A stretch of 64,000 bases of DNA from Streptomyces rishiriensis (GCF_003112535.1 NZ_BEWA01000002.1:620001-684000); one strand, 5' to 3'. Positions 1-9,001 are shown, counted from the first letter of the stretch. The notes: generated by a model not told the origin, from the sequence alone. Numbers and translations: made by a program.

Positions 1-1147
1 GCCAGGACGACACGGTCGCGCCCGGCGCGAGGCCGCCCTCCAGGATCTCGTCCCAGCCGATGAGCCGGCGCCCGCGCGCGGAGAGCCACCGGTCGAAGTG
101 GCCGATGAACCAGGACTGCAGGCCGTCCTCGTCGGCGAGCCCGAGTTCCCTGATGCGCGCCTGTGCGGCCGGCGAGGCGCGCCACTCGTCCTTGAGGCAC
201 TCGTCGCCCCCCACGTGGACGAACTCCGACGGAAACAGCTCCAGCACCTCCTCGAACACCCCCTCGTAGAAGCGCAGGGTGTCCTCGGCGGGGGCCAGGA
301 CATGGGGGCTGATCCCCCACGTGTCCCACACGGAGAGAGCGCCGCGTTCCTCTCCGGAGGCGGAGGCGACGTCGGTGTTGCCGAGTTCCGGATAGGCGGC
401 GATGGCGGCCTGCGAGTGGCCGGGCACGTCGATTTCCGGGACGACGGCGATATGCCGTTCGGCGGCGTACGCGACGATCTCCCGGATGTCGTCCTGGGTG
501 TAGAAGCCGCCGTGCGGCTTCTCGTCCCACAGGGGCGAGGCACGATGGCCGAATTTCGTGCGCGTCCGCCAGGACCCGATCCCGGTCAGCCGCGGATGCC
601 TCCTGATCTCCACGCGCCAGCCCTGGTCGTCCGTCAGATGGAAGTGGAAGACGTTGAGTTTGTGCGCGGCCATCAGGTCCAGATAGCGCAGGACGCCTTC
701 CTTGGGCATGAAGTGCCGGGCCACGTCGAGCATGAGACCGCGCCAGCGGAAACGTGGGGCGTCCTCGACGGTGATCTCCGGCAGGTCCCAGTGCCGGCCG
801 GGGCGCAGCGGGGCCCGGCGAAAGGCGTCGGGGCCGAGGAGTTGCCGCAGGGTCTGCGCCCCCCAGAAGACGCCGGCCGCGCTGCCGCCCGCGATCACCT
901 GGTCGGGGCCGCCGAGGGCCAGCCGGTAGCCCTCGGGGGGCAGCGTGGGGTCGACGGCCAGCCTGATGCGCGGCTCGCCGTCGCCGGGCCCGGCGAGGGG
1001 AAGGCCGGTCGCCGCGCCGACCGTCGCCCGCAGCCAGCGCGCGACGCCCTCGGTGCCGGGGCCCGCCTCCAGCCGGGTCTGCGCGTCCAGGCGGCCGTGG
1101 CCGCGGGGGTCCCGGGTGATGCTCCGGGGCGCCGGAATGAGATCCAT
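1..1147 (-). CDS. beta-N-acetylhexosaminidase, GH20 (3' end outside window)
   Basis: The reading frame leaves the window at base 1, so only about 382 N-terminal residues are seen. It begins with a GH20b-like N-terminal domain (about residues 1-130) and continues into the catalytic barrel with the GH20 signature HVGGDE near residue 315. Its D-E pair is the family's substrate-assisted catalytic pair, which binds the acetamido group and donates the proton. The HFHLTDDQGWR stretch near residue 170 is also typical. Predicted role is removal of terminal GlcNAc from chitin or wall oligosaccharides. There is no signal peptide, so it probably acts in the cytoplasm on imported oligosaccharides. Two ATGs lie side by side (1150 and 1147); the second is chosen because GGGAG sits 5 bases before it. 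A perfect 30-bp palindrome (1163-1192) abuts this ribosome-binding site. Confidence 0.93.
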   Translation of the reverse strand, partial: MDLIPAPRSITRDPRGHGRLDAQTRLEAGPGTEGVARWLRATVGAATGLPLAGPGDGEPRIRLAVDPTLPPEGYRLALGGPDQVIAGGSAAGVFWGAQTLRQLLGPDAFRRAPLRPGRHWDLPEITVEDAPRFRWRGLMLDVARHFMPKEGVLRYLDLMAAHKLNVFHFHLTDDQGWRVEIRRHPRLTGIGSWRTRTKFGHRASPLWDEKPHGGFYTQDDIREIVAYAAERHIAVVPEIDVPGHSQAAIAAYPELGNTDVASASGEERGALSVWDTWGISPHVLAPAEDTLRFYEGVFEEVLELFPSEFVHVGGDECLKDEWRASPAAQARIRELGLADEDGLQSWFIGHFDRWLSARGRRLIGWDEILEGGLAPGATVSSW

Positions 1148-1162
1148 CATCACTCCCTGACC

Positions 1163-1192
1163 GCGACGGCCGGTCCGCGGACCGGCCGTCGC
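1163..1192. promoter_or_regulatory. perfect 30-bp palindrome upstream of the GH20 gene
   Basis: Bases 1163-1192 form an uninterrupted dyad (15 bp per arm, centre GGTCCGCGGACC). It ends about 12 bases before the first start codon, directly 5' of the GGGAG ribosome-binding site on the minus strand. It may be a repressor operator or an RNA hairpin next to the ribosome site. The core recalls the GGTC/GACC arms of DasR sites but has two extra central bases, so DasR binding is not claimed. Confidence 0.6.
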
Positions 1193-1540
1193 TGTGCGAG
1201 TACGAAGAAACCGGAACCGCAATAGCCGTGACGGTGCGACCCGCCCCCGGAAGAAAGCGCGTACGCCTGGTTCCGGGGCGTTGCGCGGCCTCCGCGGGGC
1301 CTGCCGAAGCCGATCCCGCGAGGCTGCGGAACCGCTTTCCCGAGCCATTGCGGCACGCACGCCGAAAACCGCCGAGAAGGCGCCGCGAGGCCTGCGGAAC
1401 ATGATCGGCGAGGCGGCCCGGAAGGGGAAGCGGAAGGAGAGGAGGAAGGAGAACCGGAACGGGAACCGGAATACCTCGCGGCGGTCGCCGAGGGGGAATC
1501 GCGGACGCCGACGCGTCCCGCGCGAGGGCGAACACGCCGA

Positions 1541-1577
1541 AGGCCCCCGAACGCGCCGGAGCGCGCCCCGAGGGCCT
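1541..1577 (-). terminator. hairpin terminator after the DUF3039 gene
   Basis: An inverted repeat with AGGCCC/GGGCCT outer arms and CGCGC/GCGCG inner arms starts 17 bases past the DUF3039 stop codon. There is no U-tract, as is usual for Streptomyces. Confidence 0.55.
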
Positions 1578-1593
1578 CAGGGAAGTGAGCGGG

Positions 1594-1893
1594 CTACTTC
1601 TTGTCGCCGCCCTTGCCCTTGTCGTCGCCGCCGCCCGCCATGGACTCGAAGATCTCCTTGCACATGGGGCACACGGGGTACTTCTTCGGGTCGCGGCCGG
1701 GCACCCAGACCTTGCCGCACAGCGCCACGACGGGCGTCCCGTCGAGGGCGCTCGCCATGATCTTGTCCTTCTGGACGTAGTGGGCGAAGCGCTCGTGGTC
1801 CCCGTCGCCGTGCGACACCTGCGGCGTCGGCTCCACGAGGGTCCCCGTCCCAGTGCCTCGCTGGGGCTGGGTCTCAGGCTCAAGAGTGCTCAT
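1594..1893 (-). CDS. DUF3039 family small protein
   Basis: A 99-residue soluble protein with the conserved actinobacterial DUF3039 core: ALCGK near residue 58 and CPMCK near residue 75. The three cysteines look like part of a metal site. The C-terminal 15 residues are Gly/Asp/Lys-rich and disordered. The function of the family is not known. It lies 42 bp downstream of the YqgE gene on the same strand and may be co-transcribed with it. Confidence 0.85.
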   Translation of the reverse strand: MSTLEPETQPQRGTGTGTLVEPTPQVSHGDGDHERFAHYVQKDKIMASALDGTPVVALCGKVWVPGRDPKKYPVCPMCKEIFESMAGGGDDKGKGGDKK

Positions 1894-1935
1894 GGCGCCA
1901 AGCGTACTGAAGCCGGGCGGGGATGCTCACGCACA

Positions 1936-2517
1936 TCAGTTGAGCGAGGCGTCGTCCGGATAGGTGGCCACCATCGCCAGTTCGCTGCGCTGGCGGCGCA
2001 GCACCTCGCGCCAGAGCCGCTCGGGCGCCGGCGAGGAGACGTCCCCGGGCTCCGACTCCACGACGTACCAGGCGCCCTCCACCAGTTCGTCCTCCAGCTG
2101 GCCGGGGCCCCAGCCGGCGTACCCGGCGAAGATCCGCAGGGAGCCGAGGGCCGAGGCGAGGAGTTCCGGCGGGGCCTCCAGGTCGACCAGGCCGATCGCG
2201 CCGTGCACCCGGCGCCAGCCGAGCGGCGCCCCGTCCCCGGCCGCGCCGCCGGGGATGACGGCGACCCCGAGGGCCGAGTCGAGGGACACCGGGCCGCCCT
2301 GGAAGACGACGCCGGGCTCGCCGGCCAGGTCCGCCCAGTCCTGCAGGATGTCGCTCACTCCCACCGGCGTGGGCCGGTTGAGGACGACACCGAGGGAGCC
2401 CTCCTCGTCGTGGTCGAGAAGGAGCACCACCGCGCGGTCGAAGTTCGGGTCCGCCAGGGCGGGCGTTGCCACGAGCAGCCGTCCTGTGAGCGAGGACACC
2501 TCGGTCATGCCAGACAT
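1936..2517 (-). CDS. YqgE/AlgH family protein (DUF179)
   Basis: A 193-residue protein of the UPF0301/AlgH family. Typical features are LTGRLLVATPALADPNF at the start, VVLLLDHDEEGSLGVVLNRPT, VFQGGPV, and the GYAGWGPGQLE block near residue 150. The biochemical role of the family is unsettled; AlgH is named for a link to alginate regulation in Pseudomonas. Two in-frame ATGs are possible, 2517 (MSGMTEV) and 2508 (MTEV). Neither has a strong ribosome site, so the start is uncertain by three codons. It is divergent from murA across about 280 bp. Confidence 0.88.
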   Translation of the reverse strand: MSGMTEVSSLTGRLLVATPALADPNFDRAVVLLLDHDEEGSLGVVLNRPTPVGVSDILQDWADLAGEPGVVFQGGPVSLDSALGVAVIPGGAAGDGAPLGWRRVHGAIGLVDLEAPPELLASALGSLRIFAGYAGWGPGQLEDELVEGAWYVVESEPGDVSSPAPERLWREVLRRQRSELAMVATYPDDASLN

Positions 2518-2797
2518 GATCCCGCATCTTCGCGTGAAGTGGGGGGCCAATGCGGGGGGCGAGGGTGAGGGCAGGTCGGGCGCGTGGGTGCGGTGCGGGC
2601 GCACGGGGCGGCCCGGGCGGCCGGCGGTGACCCCTTGTGCCCGCCGGGAAACGGTTCGTGTTGTGACACAGCCATGACGCCGCTGGGCGGTCCTCGGGCT
2701 TACTGCCGAGGGGCCGACGGCGATTACTCTGTCTCCTCTGGCCCTGCCCCGACCCAACGGCCCCTGCCCAATCCACCATCCATGGAACGCGAGACAC

Positions 2798-4144
2798 ATG
2801 ACCGTCAACGGCTCTGACGACGTACTGCTTGTCCACGGCGGAACCCCGCTCGAGGGCGAGATCCGAGTCCGCGGTGCGAAGAACCTCGTACCCAAGGCCA
2901 TGGTCGCCGCCCTGCTGGGCAGTGAGCCGAGCCGGCTGCGCAACGTGCCGGACATCCGTGACGTGCGGGTCGTACGCGGCCTGCTGCAACTGCACGGGGT
3001 GACGGTCCGTCCGGGCGAGGAGCCGGGCGAGCTGGTGCTCGACCCGACCTACGTCGAGAGCGCCAACGTCGCCGACATCGACGCCCACGCGGGCTCCAGC
3101 CGCATCCCGATCCTCTTCTGCGGCCCCCTCCTGCACCGCCTCGGCCACGCCTTCATCCCGGGCCTGGGCGGCTGCGACATCGGCGGCCGGCCGATCGACT
3201 TCCACTTCGACGTGCTGCGCCAGTTCGGCGCGAAGATCGAGAAGCGGGACGACGGCCAGTACCTGGAGGCCCCGCAGCGGCTGCGCGGCACGAAGATCGT
3301 GCTGCCGTACCCGTCGGTCGGCGCGACCGAGCAGGTGCTGCTGACGGCGGTCCTGGCGGAGGGCGTCACCGAGCTCGCGAACGCGGCGGTCGAGCCGGAG
3401 ATCGAGGACCTCATCTGCGTGCTGCAGAAGATGGGCGCCATCATCGCGATGGACACCGACCGCACGATCCGCATCACCGGCGTCGACAAGCTCGGCGGCT
3501 ACAACCACGCGGCCCTGTCGGACCGTCTGGAGGCCGCCTCCTGGGCGTCCGCGGCGCTGGCGACCGAGGGCGACATCTACGTCCGCGGCGCCCAGCAGCG
3601 CTCGATGATGACGTTCCTGAACACCTACCGCAAGGTGGGCGGCGCCTTCGAGATCGACGACGAGGGCATCCGCTTCTGGCACCCCGGCGGCCACCTGAAG
3701 TCCATCGCGCTGGAGACGGACGTCCACCCCGGTTTCCAGACCGACTGGCAGCAGCCGCTGGTCGTGGCCCTGACGCAGGCCACAGGCCTGTCGATCGTCC
3801 ACGAGACGGTCTACGAGTCCCGGCTGGGCTTCACCTCCGCGCTCAACCAGATGGGCGCCCACATCCAGCTCTACCGCGAGTGCCTCGGCGGCTCGAACTG
3901 CCGCTTCGGCCAGCGCAACTTCCTGCACTCCGCGGTCGTGTCGGGCCCCACGAAGCTCCAGGGCGCCGACCTGGTCATCCCCGACCTGCGCGGCGGCTTC
4001 TCGTACCTGATCGCCGCCCTCGCGGCCCAGGGCACCTCCCGGGTCCACGGCATCGACCTCATCAACCGCGGCTACGAGAACTTCATGGACAAGCTCGTGG
4101 AGCTGGGCGCGAAGGTCGAGCTCCCCGGCAAGGCGCTCGGCTAG
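2798..4144 (+). CDS. murA: UDP-N-acetylglucosamine 1-carboxyvinyltransferase
   Basis: A 448-residue EPSP-synthase-fold enzyme catalysing the first committed step of peptidoglycan synthesis: enolpyruvyl transfer from PEP to UDP-GlcNAc in the cytoplasm. Visible family residues are the Lys-Asn pair at 29-30, the catalytic loop GGCDIGGRP with Cys126, and THPGFQTD-like sequence (DVHPGFQTDWQQ) carrying the general-base Asp. Having Cys at 126 rather than the Asp of mycobacterial MurA predicts that fosfomycin could alkylate it. The gene stands alone, with a strong bidirectional hairpin 25 bp after the stop. Confidence 0.97.
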   Translation: MTVNGSDDVLLVHGGTPLEGEIRVRGAKNLVPKAMVAALLGSEPSRLRNVPDIRDVRVVRGLLQLHGVTVRPGEEPGELVLDPTYVESANVADIDAHAGSSRIPILFCGPLLHRLGHAFIPGLGGCDIGGRPIDFHFDVLRQFGAKIEKRDDGQYLEAPQRLRGTKIVLPYPSVGATEQVLLTAVLAEGVTELANAAVEPEIEDLICVLQKMGAIIAMDTDRTIRITGVDKLGGYNHAALSDRLEAASWASAALATEGDIYVRGAQQRSMMTFLNTYRKVGGAFEIDDEGIRFWHPGGHLKSIALETDVHPGFQTDWQQPLVVALTQATGLSIVHETVYESRLGFTSALNQMGAHIQLYRECLGGSNCRFGQRNFLHSAVVSGPTKLQGADLVIPDLRGGFSYLIAALAAQGTSRVHGIDLINRGYENFMDKLVELGAKVELPGKALG

Positions 4145-4168
4145 CACTCACCCGGCCGAACGAACCAC

Positions 4169-4205
4169 GATGGGGCGGTACCCGGATTCCGGGTACCGCC
4201 CCATC
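4169..4205. terminator. bidirectional terminator between murA and the HU gene
   Basis: A near-perfect hairpin: the 16-bp arms 4170-4185 and 4189-4204 (ATGGGGCGGTACCCGG and its complement) close on a 3-base loop, and 4169/4205 also pair. It lies between two convergent genes and can serve both. Confidence 0.85.
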
Positions 4206-4225
4206 AGCGTTCTCAGCGGAGGCGC

Positions 4226-4507
4226 TTACTTGCCCTTGGCGGCTTCCTTGAGCTTGCTGCCCGCGGAGACCTTCACGCTGTAGCCGGCCGGGATCTGGAT
4301 CGGGTCGCCGGTCTGCGGGTTGCGCGCGGTGCGAGCGGCACGGTGGGTGCGCTCGAAGGTCAGGAAGCCGGGGATGGTGACCTTCTCGTCGCCCTTGGAG
4401 ACGATGTCGCCGACGACCTCGGCGAACGCGGCCAGCACTGCGTCGGCGTCCTTGCGGGTCACCTCGGCGCGGTCGGCCAGCGCGGCCACCAGCTCACTGC
4501 GGTTCAT
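4226..4507 (-). CDS. hup: HU-family nucleoid protein
   Basis: A 93-residue bacterial HU/IHF-fold DNA-bending protein. It starts MNRSELVAALADRAEVTRKDAD and carries the beta-arm signature GFLTFERTHRAARTARNPQTG with the intercalating NPQTG proline turn. It lacks the long Lys/Ala tail of the other Streptomyces HU paralogue (HupS), so this is the short, vegetative type usually called HupA. The ATG at 4507 has GGGAG 7 bases upstream. The open frame continues further 5' but shows no HU homology there. Confidence 0.95.
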   Translation of the reverse strand: MNRSELVAALADRAEVTRKDADAVLAAFAEVVGDIVSKGDEKVTIPGFLTFERTHRAARTARNPQTGDPIQIPAGYSVKVSAGSKLKEAAKGK

Positions 4508-4744
4508 GTTGTTACTCCCGTGTTCTTCTTGCCGTTGAGGCGTGCCACGCGGCGGAGCCGCATGTGGGGCACAGCGAAGTCGATGTGCTCGCGCCCAGGG
4601 ACGCATCCTGCCCCTACCTGCGGCGGGAAAGCCAATCCGGCACCCGCACGGAGGCGTGAGACAACCCATGTGTGTCACACGAAGGCGCGCCAGGCCGCAA
4701 CCCTAGAGGGCCGCTCACGGCGCGAGGTTCCGCGACGCGCCGTC

Positions 4745-4788
4745 GTGGGGGCCGCCGTGGCGATCCTCACAGCCGCCGCGGCCCCCAC
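4745..4788 (-). terminator. terminator after the malic enzyme gene
   Basis: An inverted repeat with arms GTGGGGGCCGC and GCGGCCCCCAC and a 22-base interior starts 17 bases beyond the stop at 4806. Confidence 0.65.
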
Positions 4789-4805
4789 AAGCCATGCCAC
4801 AGAGC

Positions 4806-6224
4806 CTACGAGGCCGACGCGCCCGCCGCCTTCGCAGCATCCCGCACCGCACCGGCCACCGCGCCCGCGACCTTGTCGTTGAACACGCTCGGGATGATGT
4901 AGTTCGCGTTGAGCTCGTCGTCGCTCACGACCTCCGCCAGGGCCTTCGCGGCGGCGAGCATCATGTCGGTGTTGACCGTCCGGGACTGCGCGTCCAGCAG
5001 GCCGCGGAAGACGCCCGGGAAGACCAGCACGTTGTTGATCTGGTTGGGGAAGTCGGAGCGGCCGGTGGCCACGACCGCGGCCGTCCGGCGGGCGACCGCC
5101 GGGTCCACCTCCGGGTCCGGATTCGCGAGCGCGAACACGATCGCGTCCTCGGCCATGGCGGCCACGTCGTCGCCGTCGAGGACGTTCGGGGCGGAGACGC
5201 CGATGAACACGTCCGCGCCGCGCACCGCCTGCTTCAGGGTGCCCGTGAGGCCCTCGGGGTTGGTGTTGTCGGCGATCCAGCGCAGCGCCGAGCCGGGGGC
5301 CGCGTCGACGAGGTCCTCGCGGTCGGCGTGCACCACGCCGTGGATGTCGGCGACGACCGCGTTCTTCACGCCGGCCGCCAGCAGCAGCTTGAGGATGGCC
5401 GTGCCGGCCGCGCCCGCGCCCGACATGACGACCCGCACGTCCCCGACGCCCTTGCCCACGACACGCAGGGCGTTCGTGAGGGAGGCGAGGACGACGATCG
5501 CGGTGCCGTGCTGGTCGTCGTGGAAGACGGGGATGTCGAGGGCCTCGCGCAGCCGGGCCTCGATCTCGAAGCAGCGGGGGGCGGAGATGTCCTCCAGGTT
5601 GATGCCCGCGAAGCCGGGGGCGATGGCCTTGACGATCTCGACGATCGCGTCGGTGTCCTGGGTGTCCAGGCACAGCGGCCAGGCGTCGATGCCGGCGAAC
5701 CGCTTGAAGAGGGCCGCCTTGCCCTCCATGACGGGCAGCGCGGCCTTCGGGCCGATGTTGCCCAGGCCCAGCACGGCCGAGCCGTCCGTCACGACCGCAA
5801 CGGAGTTGCGCTTGATGGTGAGGCGGCGGGCGTCCTCGGGGTTCTCGGCGATCGCCATGCAGACGCGGGCCACGCCCGGCGTGTAGATCATCGAGAGGTC
5901 GTCACGGTTGCGGATCGGGTGCTTGGACTGCATCTCGATCTTGCCGCCGAGGTGCATCAGGAACGTACGGTCGGAGACCTTGCCGAGGGTGACGCCCTCG
6001 ATGTGGCGGAGCTGCTCGACGATCTCGTCGGCGTGCGCGGTCGAGGTCGCCGCGATGGTGACGTCGATGCGCAGCTTCTCGTGGCCGGACGCGGTGACGT
6101 CGAGGCCGGTCACCGAGCCTCCGTGGGACTCGACGGCTCCGGTGAGCTGGGAGACCGCGGTTCCGCTCGCGGGCACCTCCAGCCGGACCGTCATCGAGTA
6201 GGAGACGCTGGGCGCCGTTGCCAT
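4806..6224 (-). CDS. NAD(P)-dependent malic enzyme with N-terminal ACT domain
   Basis: A 472-residue enzyme that oxidatively decarboxylates malate to pyruvate. Residues about 8-80 form an ACT domain (SVSYSMTVRLEVP onward), which suggests allosteric control by a small metabolite. The malic enzyme part follows: YTPGVA near 112 (catalytic Tyr), the metal/substrate region LEDISAPRCFEIE, VFHDDQHGTA, and a Rossmann glycine motif SGAGAAGTA near 265. It ends with the FPNQINNVLVFPG block. The ATG at 6224 is supported by AGAGGAAG 6 bases upstream; the frame stays open further upstream but without homology. It resembles the NAD-type Streptomyces malate oxidoreductase. Cofactor preference cannot be read with confidence. 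Confidence 0.93.
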   Translation of the reverse strand: MATAPSVSYSMTVRLEVPASGTAVSQLTGAVESHGGSVTGLDVTASGHEKLRIDVTIAATSTAHADEIVEQLRHIEGVTLGKVSDRTFLMHLGGKIEMQSKHPIRNRDDLSMIYTPGVARVCMAIAENPEDARRLTIKRNSVAVVTDGSAVLGLGNIGPKAALPVMEGKAALFKRFAGIDAWPLCLDTQDTDAIVEIVKAIAPGFAGINLEDISAPRCFEIEARLREALDIPVFHDDQHGTAIVVLASLTNALRVVGKGVGDVRVVMSGAGAAGTAILKLLLAAGVKNAVVADIHGVVHADREDLVDAAPGSALRWIADNTNPEGLTGTLKQAVRGADVFIGVSAPNVLDGDDVAAMAEDAIVFALANPDPEVDPAVARRTAAVVATGRSDFPNQINNVLVFPGVFRGLLDAQSRTVNTDMMLAAAKALAEVVSDDELNANYIIPSVFNDKVAGAVAGAVRDAAKAAGASAS

Positions 6225-6544
6225 GGCCGACTTCCTCTGCACTGCTGGGTCGCTGGTTTGCCGTCCGATCGTCGCACCTACCGACGAGTACGTGAAAGCC
6301 GCCCCTGATTGCGATCGTTTTGTTCTCGGAACGGCACATGAGAGAGCCCACGCCACCAGGTGACGTGGGCCTCTCCGACGTTCATGACACCGACCCGCCA
6401 TGCTCGCCTCGCGGCAAGTGGTCGCTCGTAGCGACGAAGGTTGGGCCCGGGGGCTTGGATCGGGCCGGTGTCACGTCCAGGCTAACAAACGGATGCCCGA
6501 ACACCATTCCCGTCCGCGGACTTCACCGGAATCAGTCGGATTCC
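6225..6544. other. gene-free stretch between malic enzyme and HelD genes
   Basis: Holds the malic enzyme ribosome site and presumed promoter (minus strand), and a terminator hairpin for the HelD gene at 6342-6375. No further gene is seen. Confidence 0.6.
6342..6375 (-). terminator. hairpin after the HelD gene
   Basis: GAGAG plus CCCACG pair with CGTGGG plus CTCTC with one bulged base, about 170 bp past the HelD stop codon. Confidence 0.5.
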
Positions 6545-8932
6545 TCAGTCCCGGAGGAGGTCGGGCACGCCGTCGGCGTCCGGCTCGTCCCGGTCCCCCG
6601 ACACCACCGTCAGCTGCTGGGTGGCCCGGGTCAGGGCCACGTACAGCACCCGCAGGCCCGCCGGGGACTCGTCCGCGATCTCCGCCGGCGAGACGACGAC
6701 CGTGGCGTCGTACTCCAGGCCCTTGGCCTCCAGACTGCCGAGGGCCACCACGCGGTCGCCGAGGCCGGCCAGCCAGCGTCTGGCCTCCTCCCGGCGGTTC
6801 ATCGCGACGACGACGCCGACGGTGCCGTCCACGCGCTCGAGGAGGCGTTCGGCCTCCGCGCGCACGGTCGACGCCAGGGAGCCGCGGACGGCCGTGAACC
6901 GGGGCACGACGCCCGTCGACCTGACCGCCGACGGGGACTCGGCGCCGGGCATGGCCAGGGCCAGCACCTTGGCGGCCAGCTCGGCGATCTCGGCCGGGTT
7001 GCGGTAGTTCACCGTCAGCTGGAAGCGGCGGCGGGGGCGGCTGCCGAGGGCCTCGTCGCGGGCCTCGGCGGCCTCGTCGGGGTCGGACCAGGAGGACTGG
7101 GCCGGGTCCCCGACGACCGTCCAGGTGGCGTGCCTGCCACGGCGGCCGACCATGCGCCACTGCATCGGGGTGAGGTCCTGCGCCTCGTCGACGATGACGT
7201 GGGCGTACTCGGTGCGCTCCTGGGCGAGCCGCTCGGCGCGCTCGCGCTGGGTCTCCTCGCGCACCGGCATCAGCTCCTCCAGGCCGGTGAGCTGGTCCAG
7301 CGGATCGAGCTCGCGTCTCCTGCGCGGGCGGGCCGGGGCGCCGAGGATCGCCTGGAGCTCGTCGAGCATGGCGATGTCGTGCACCGAGAGCCCGTCCCGC
7401 TTGAGGGAGCGGGCCACCTTGCGGACCTCGCCGGGATTGAGGATGCGGCGGGCCCAGCGGCCGAGCCTGCGCTCGTCGGCCATGGCACCGAGGACGGTCT
7501 GCGGGGTCAGCTCGGGCCACCAGGCGTCGAGGAAGGCGATGAACGCGTCCTCGGTGCTCACGTCCTCGTCGAAGGAGGAGCGCAGCTCGGCGGCGAGCTC
7601 GGGGTCGCTGTGCCGGCCGACCGCGCCGGAGCGCTCCCACAGGGCGTCCAGGAGGAGCCTGCGGGCACGCGGGCGCAGCAGGTTCACCGGGGCGGTGCCG
7701 CTGAGGGCGCTCTGGCGGACACGGTCCAGGTCGGCGGCCTCCAGCTCCAGACGGCGGCCGAAGGCGACGACGCGCAGGCGGGTGGGCGGGCCGGCGGGCA
7801 CGGGCGCCCCGTCGGGCACGTCGGGCTCGTCGAGGGTCGGCTGGACGGGCCGGCCGGCGCCGCGGCCGCCGTCGCTCTCCAGGGCTCCGCGCGCGGCCTT
7901 GCGCAGCACCTTCAGCATCCGGTAGGACCCCTTGGCCCGGGCGACCGCCGGAGAGTCGTACAGGGTGGCCTCGGCGCCGTCGACCAGGGACCCGATGGCG
8001 CGGATGGCGACCTGGCCCTCCTCGCCGAGCGAGGGCAGCACACCCTCGGTGTACGCCACGAGCAGGGGTGTGGGCGAGACGATCAGGATGCCGCCCGCGT
8101 ACCGGCGCCGGTCCTGGTAGAGCAGGTAGGCGGCCCGGTGGAGCGCGACGGCGGTCTTCCCGGTGCCCGGGCCGCCCTCGACGTACGTCACGGAGGCGGC
8201 GGGGGCGCGGATGACCAGGTCCTGCTCCGCCTGGATGGAGGCGACGATGTCGCGCATGGTGTGACTGCGGGCCTGGCCGAGGGCCGCCATGAGGGCGCCG
8301 TCGCCGATGACCGGCAACTGCTCGCCGTCGAGGAAGGCCTTGAGCTCGGGCCGCATCAGGTCGTCCTCGACGCCGAGGACGCGCCGCCCCTTGGAGCGGA
8401 TCACGCGACGCCGTACGACGCGCCCCGGGTCGACCGGGGTGGACCGGTAGAAGGGGGCGGCCGCGGGGGCCCGCCAGTCGATGACCAGCGGCGCGTACTC
8501 CGAGTCGAGGACGCCGATACGGCCGATGTGGAGGGTCTCGGCGATGTCGGCGGTGTCGTCGGGCCGGACGGCCCCCTCCGCGGGGTCCACGGCGGTGTAG
8601 GCGCCGTCCGGGCCCTTCTTGCCGTCCTTGCCGAGGAGCAGGTCGATGCGTCCGAAGAGGAAGTCCTCGAACTCGTTGTTCAGCCGGTTGAGGTGGACGC
8701 CGGCGCGGAACACCTGTGCGTCCCGCTCGGCGAGCGCGCCGGGCGTGCCGACCTGGCCGCGCTGGGCCGCGTCGTTCATGAGGAACTCCGCCTCGTGGAT
8801 CTTCTCCTCAAGGCGTCGGTACACCCGGTCGAGGTGTTCCTGTTCGACGTTGATCTCTCGGTCGCGCACCGAATCCGGCGCGATTTCCTCAACCGATCCG
8901 ACCGCGGTCTCCTGCTGTGCCTGGACGGCCAC
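6545..8932 (-). CDS. HelD-type RNA polymerase-remodelling ATPase
   Basis: A 795-residue UvrD/Rep-related superfamily 1 ATPase with the layout of HelD. Residues about 25-100 are a charged helical hairpin (EQEHLDRVYRRLEEKIHEAE onward) like the arm that HelD inserts into the RNA polymerase secondary channel. The split helicase core follows: Walker A GGPGTGKTA at about 253-261, Walker B VIVDEAQDLTPMQW near 600, QLTVNYRNP, and the motif VI-like YVALTRAT near 770. In the family this clears stalled RNA polymerase from DNA; the Streptomyces paralogue HelR also protects it from rifamycins. I see no rifamycin-associated element upstream, so I do not call this HelR. Start is GTG 8932 with AAGGGGG four bases upstream. 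Confidence 0.88.
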   Translation of the reverse strand: MAVQAQQETAVGSVEEIAPDSVRDREINVEQEHLDRVYRRLEEKIHEAEFLMNDAAQRGQVGTPGALAERDAQVFRAGVHLNRLNNEFEDFLFGRIDLLLGKDGKKGPDGAYTAVDPAEGAVRPDDTADIAETLHIGRIGVLDSEYAPLVIDWRAPAAAPFYRSTPVDPGRVVRRRVIRSKGRRVLGVEDDLMRPELKAFLDGEQLPVIGDGALMAALGQARSHTMRDIVASIQAEQDLVIRAPAASVTYVEGGPGTGKTAVALHRAAYLLYQDRRRYAGGILIVSPTPLLVAYTEGVLPSLGEEGQVAIRAIGSLVDGAEATLYDSPAVARAKGSYRMLKVLRKAARGALESDGGRGAGRPVQPTLDEPDVPDGAPVPAGPPTRLRVVAFGRRLELEAADLDRVRQSALSGTAPVNLLRPRARRLLLDALWERSGAVGRHSDPELAAELRSSFDEDVSTEDAFIAFLDAWWPELTPQTVLGAMADERRLGRWARRILNPGEVRKVARSLKRDGLSVHDIAMLDELQAILGAPARPRRRRELDPLDQLTGLEELMPVREETQRERAERLAQERTEYAHVIVDEAQDLTPMQWRMVGRRGRHATWTVVGDPAQSSWSDPDEAAEARDEALGSRPRRRFQLTVNYRNPAEIAELAAKVLALAMPGAESPSAVRSTGVVPRFTAVRGSLASTVRAEAERLLERVDGTVGVVVAMNRREEARRWLAGLGDRVVALGSLEAKGLEYDATVVVSPAEIADESPAGLRVLYVALTRATQQLTVVSGDRDEPDADGVPDLLRD

Positions 8933-9001
8933 CGGGCCCCCTTCTGACGTGCTGGGCAGCCGTCAACCGTACGCGAAGGGGGCCCGCGAAGCCATGCGCG
9001 G

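Larger units (their letters stand above)
1151..1593. other. gene-free stretch between GH20 and DUF3039 genes
   Basis: No convincing gene was found on either strand. The stretch holds the 30-bp palindrome near the GH20 start, a purine-rich tract on the plus strand at about 1411-1465 (runs of GGAAGG and GAGGAAGGAG), and the terminator hairpin of the DUF3039 gene. Confidence 0.6.

Noticed and set aside
1163..1192. DasR operator (dre) before GH20
   Set aside because: The GGTC/GACC arms are present but the centre is CGCG, two bases too long for the usual GGTCTAGACC core; left as an unnamed palindrome.
1880..4147. A 755-codon minus-strand open frame antisense to murA
   Set aside because: murA on the plus strand is complete with catalytic motifs; the antisense frame is a GC-bias shadow.
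6545..8932. HelR rifamycin-resistance gene
   Set aside because: The architecture fits HelD/HelR, but no rifamycin-associated element was found upstream and the setting is core genome, so only the HelD-type call is made.
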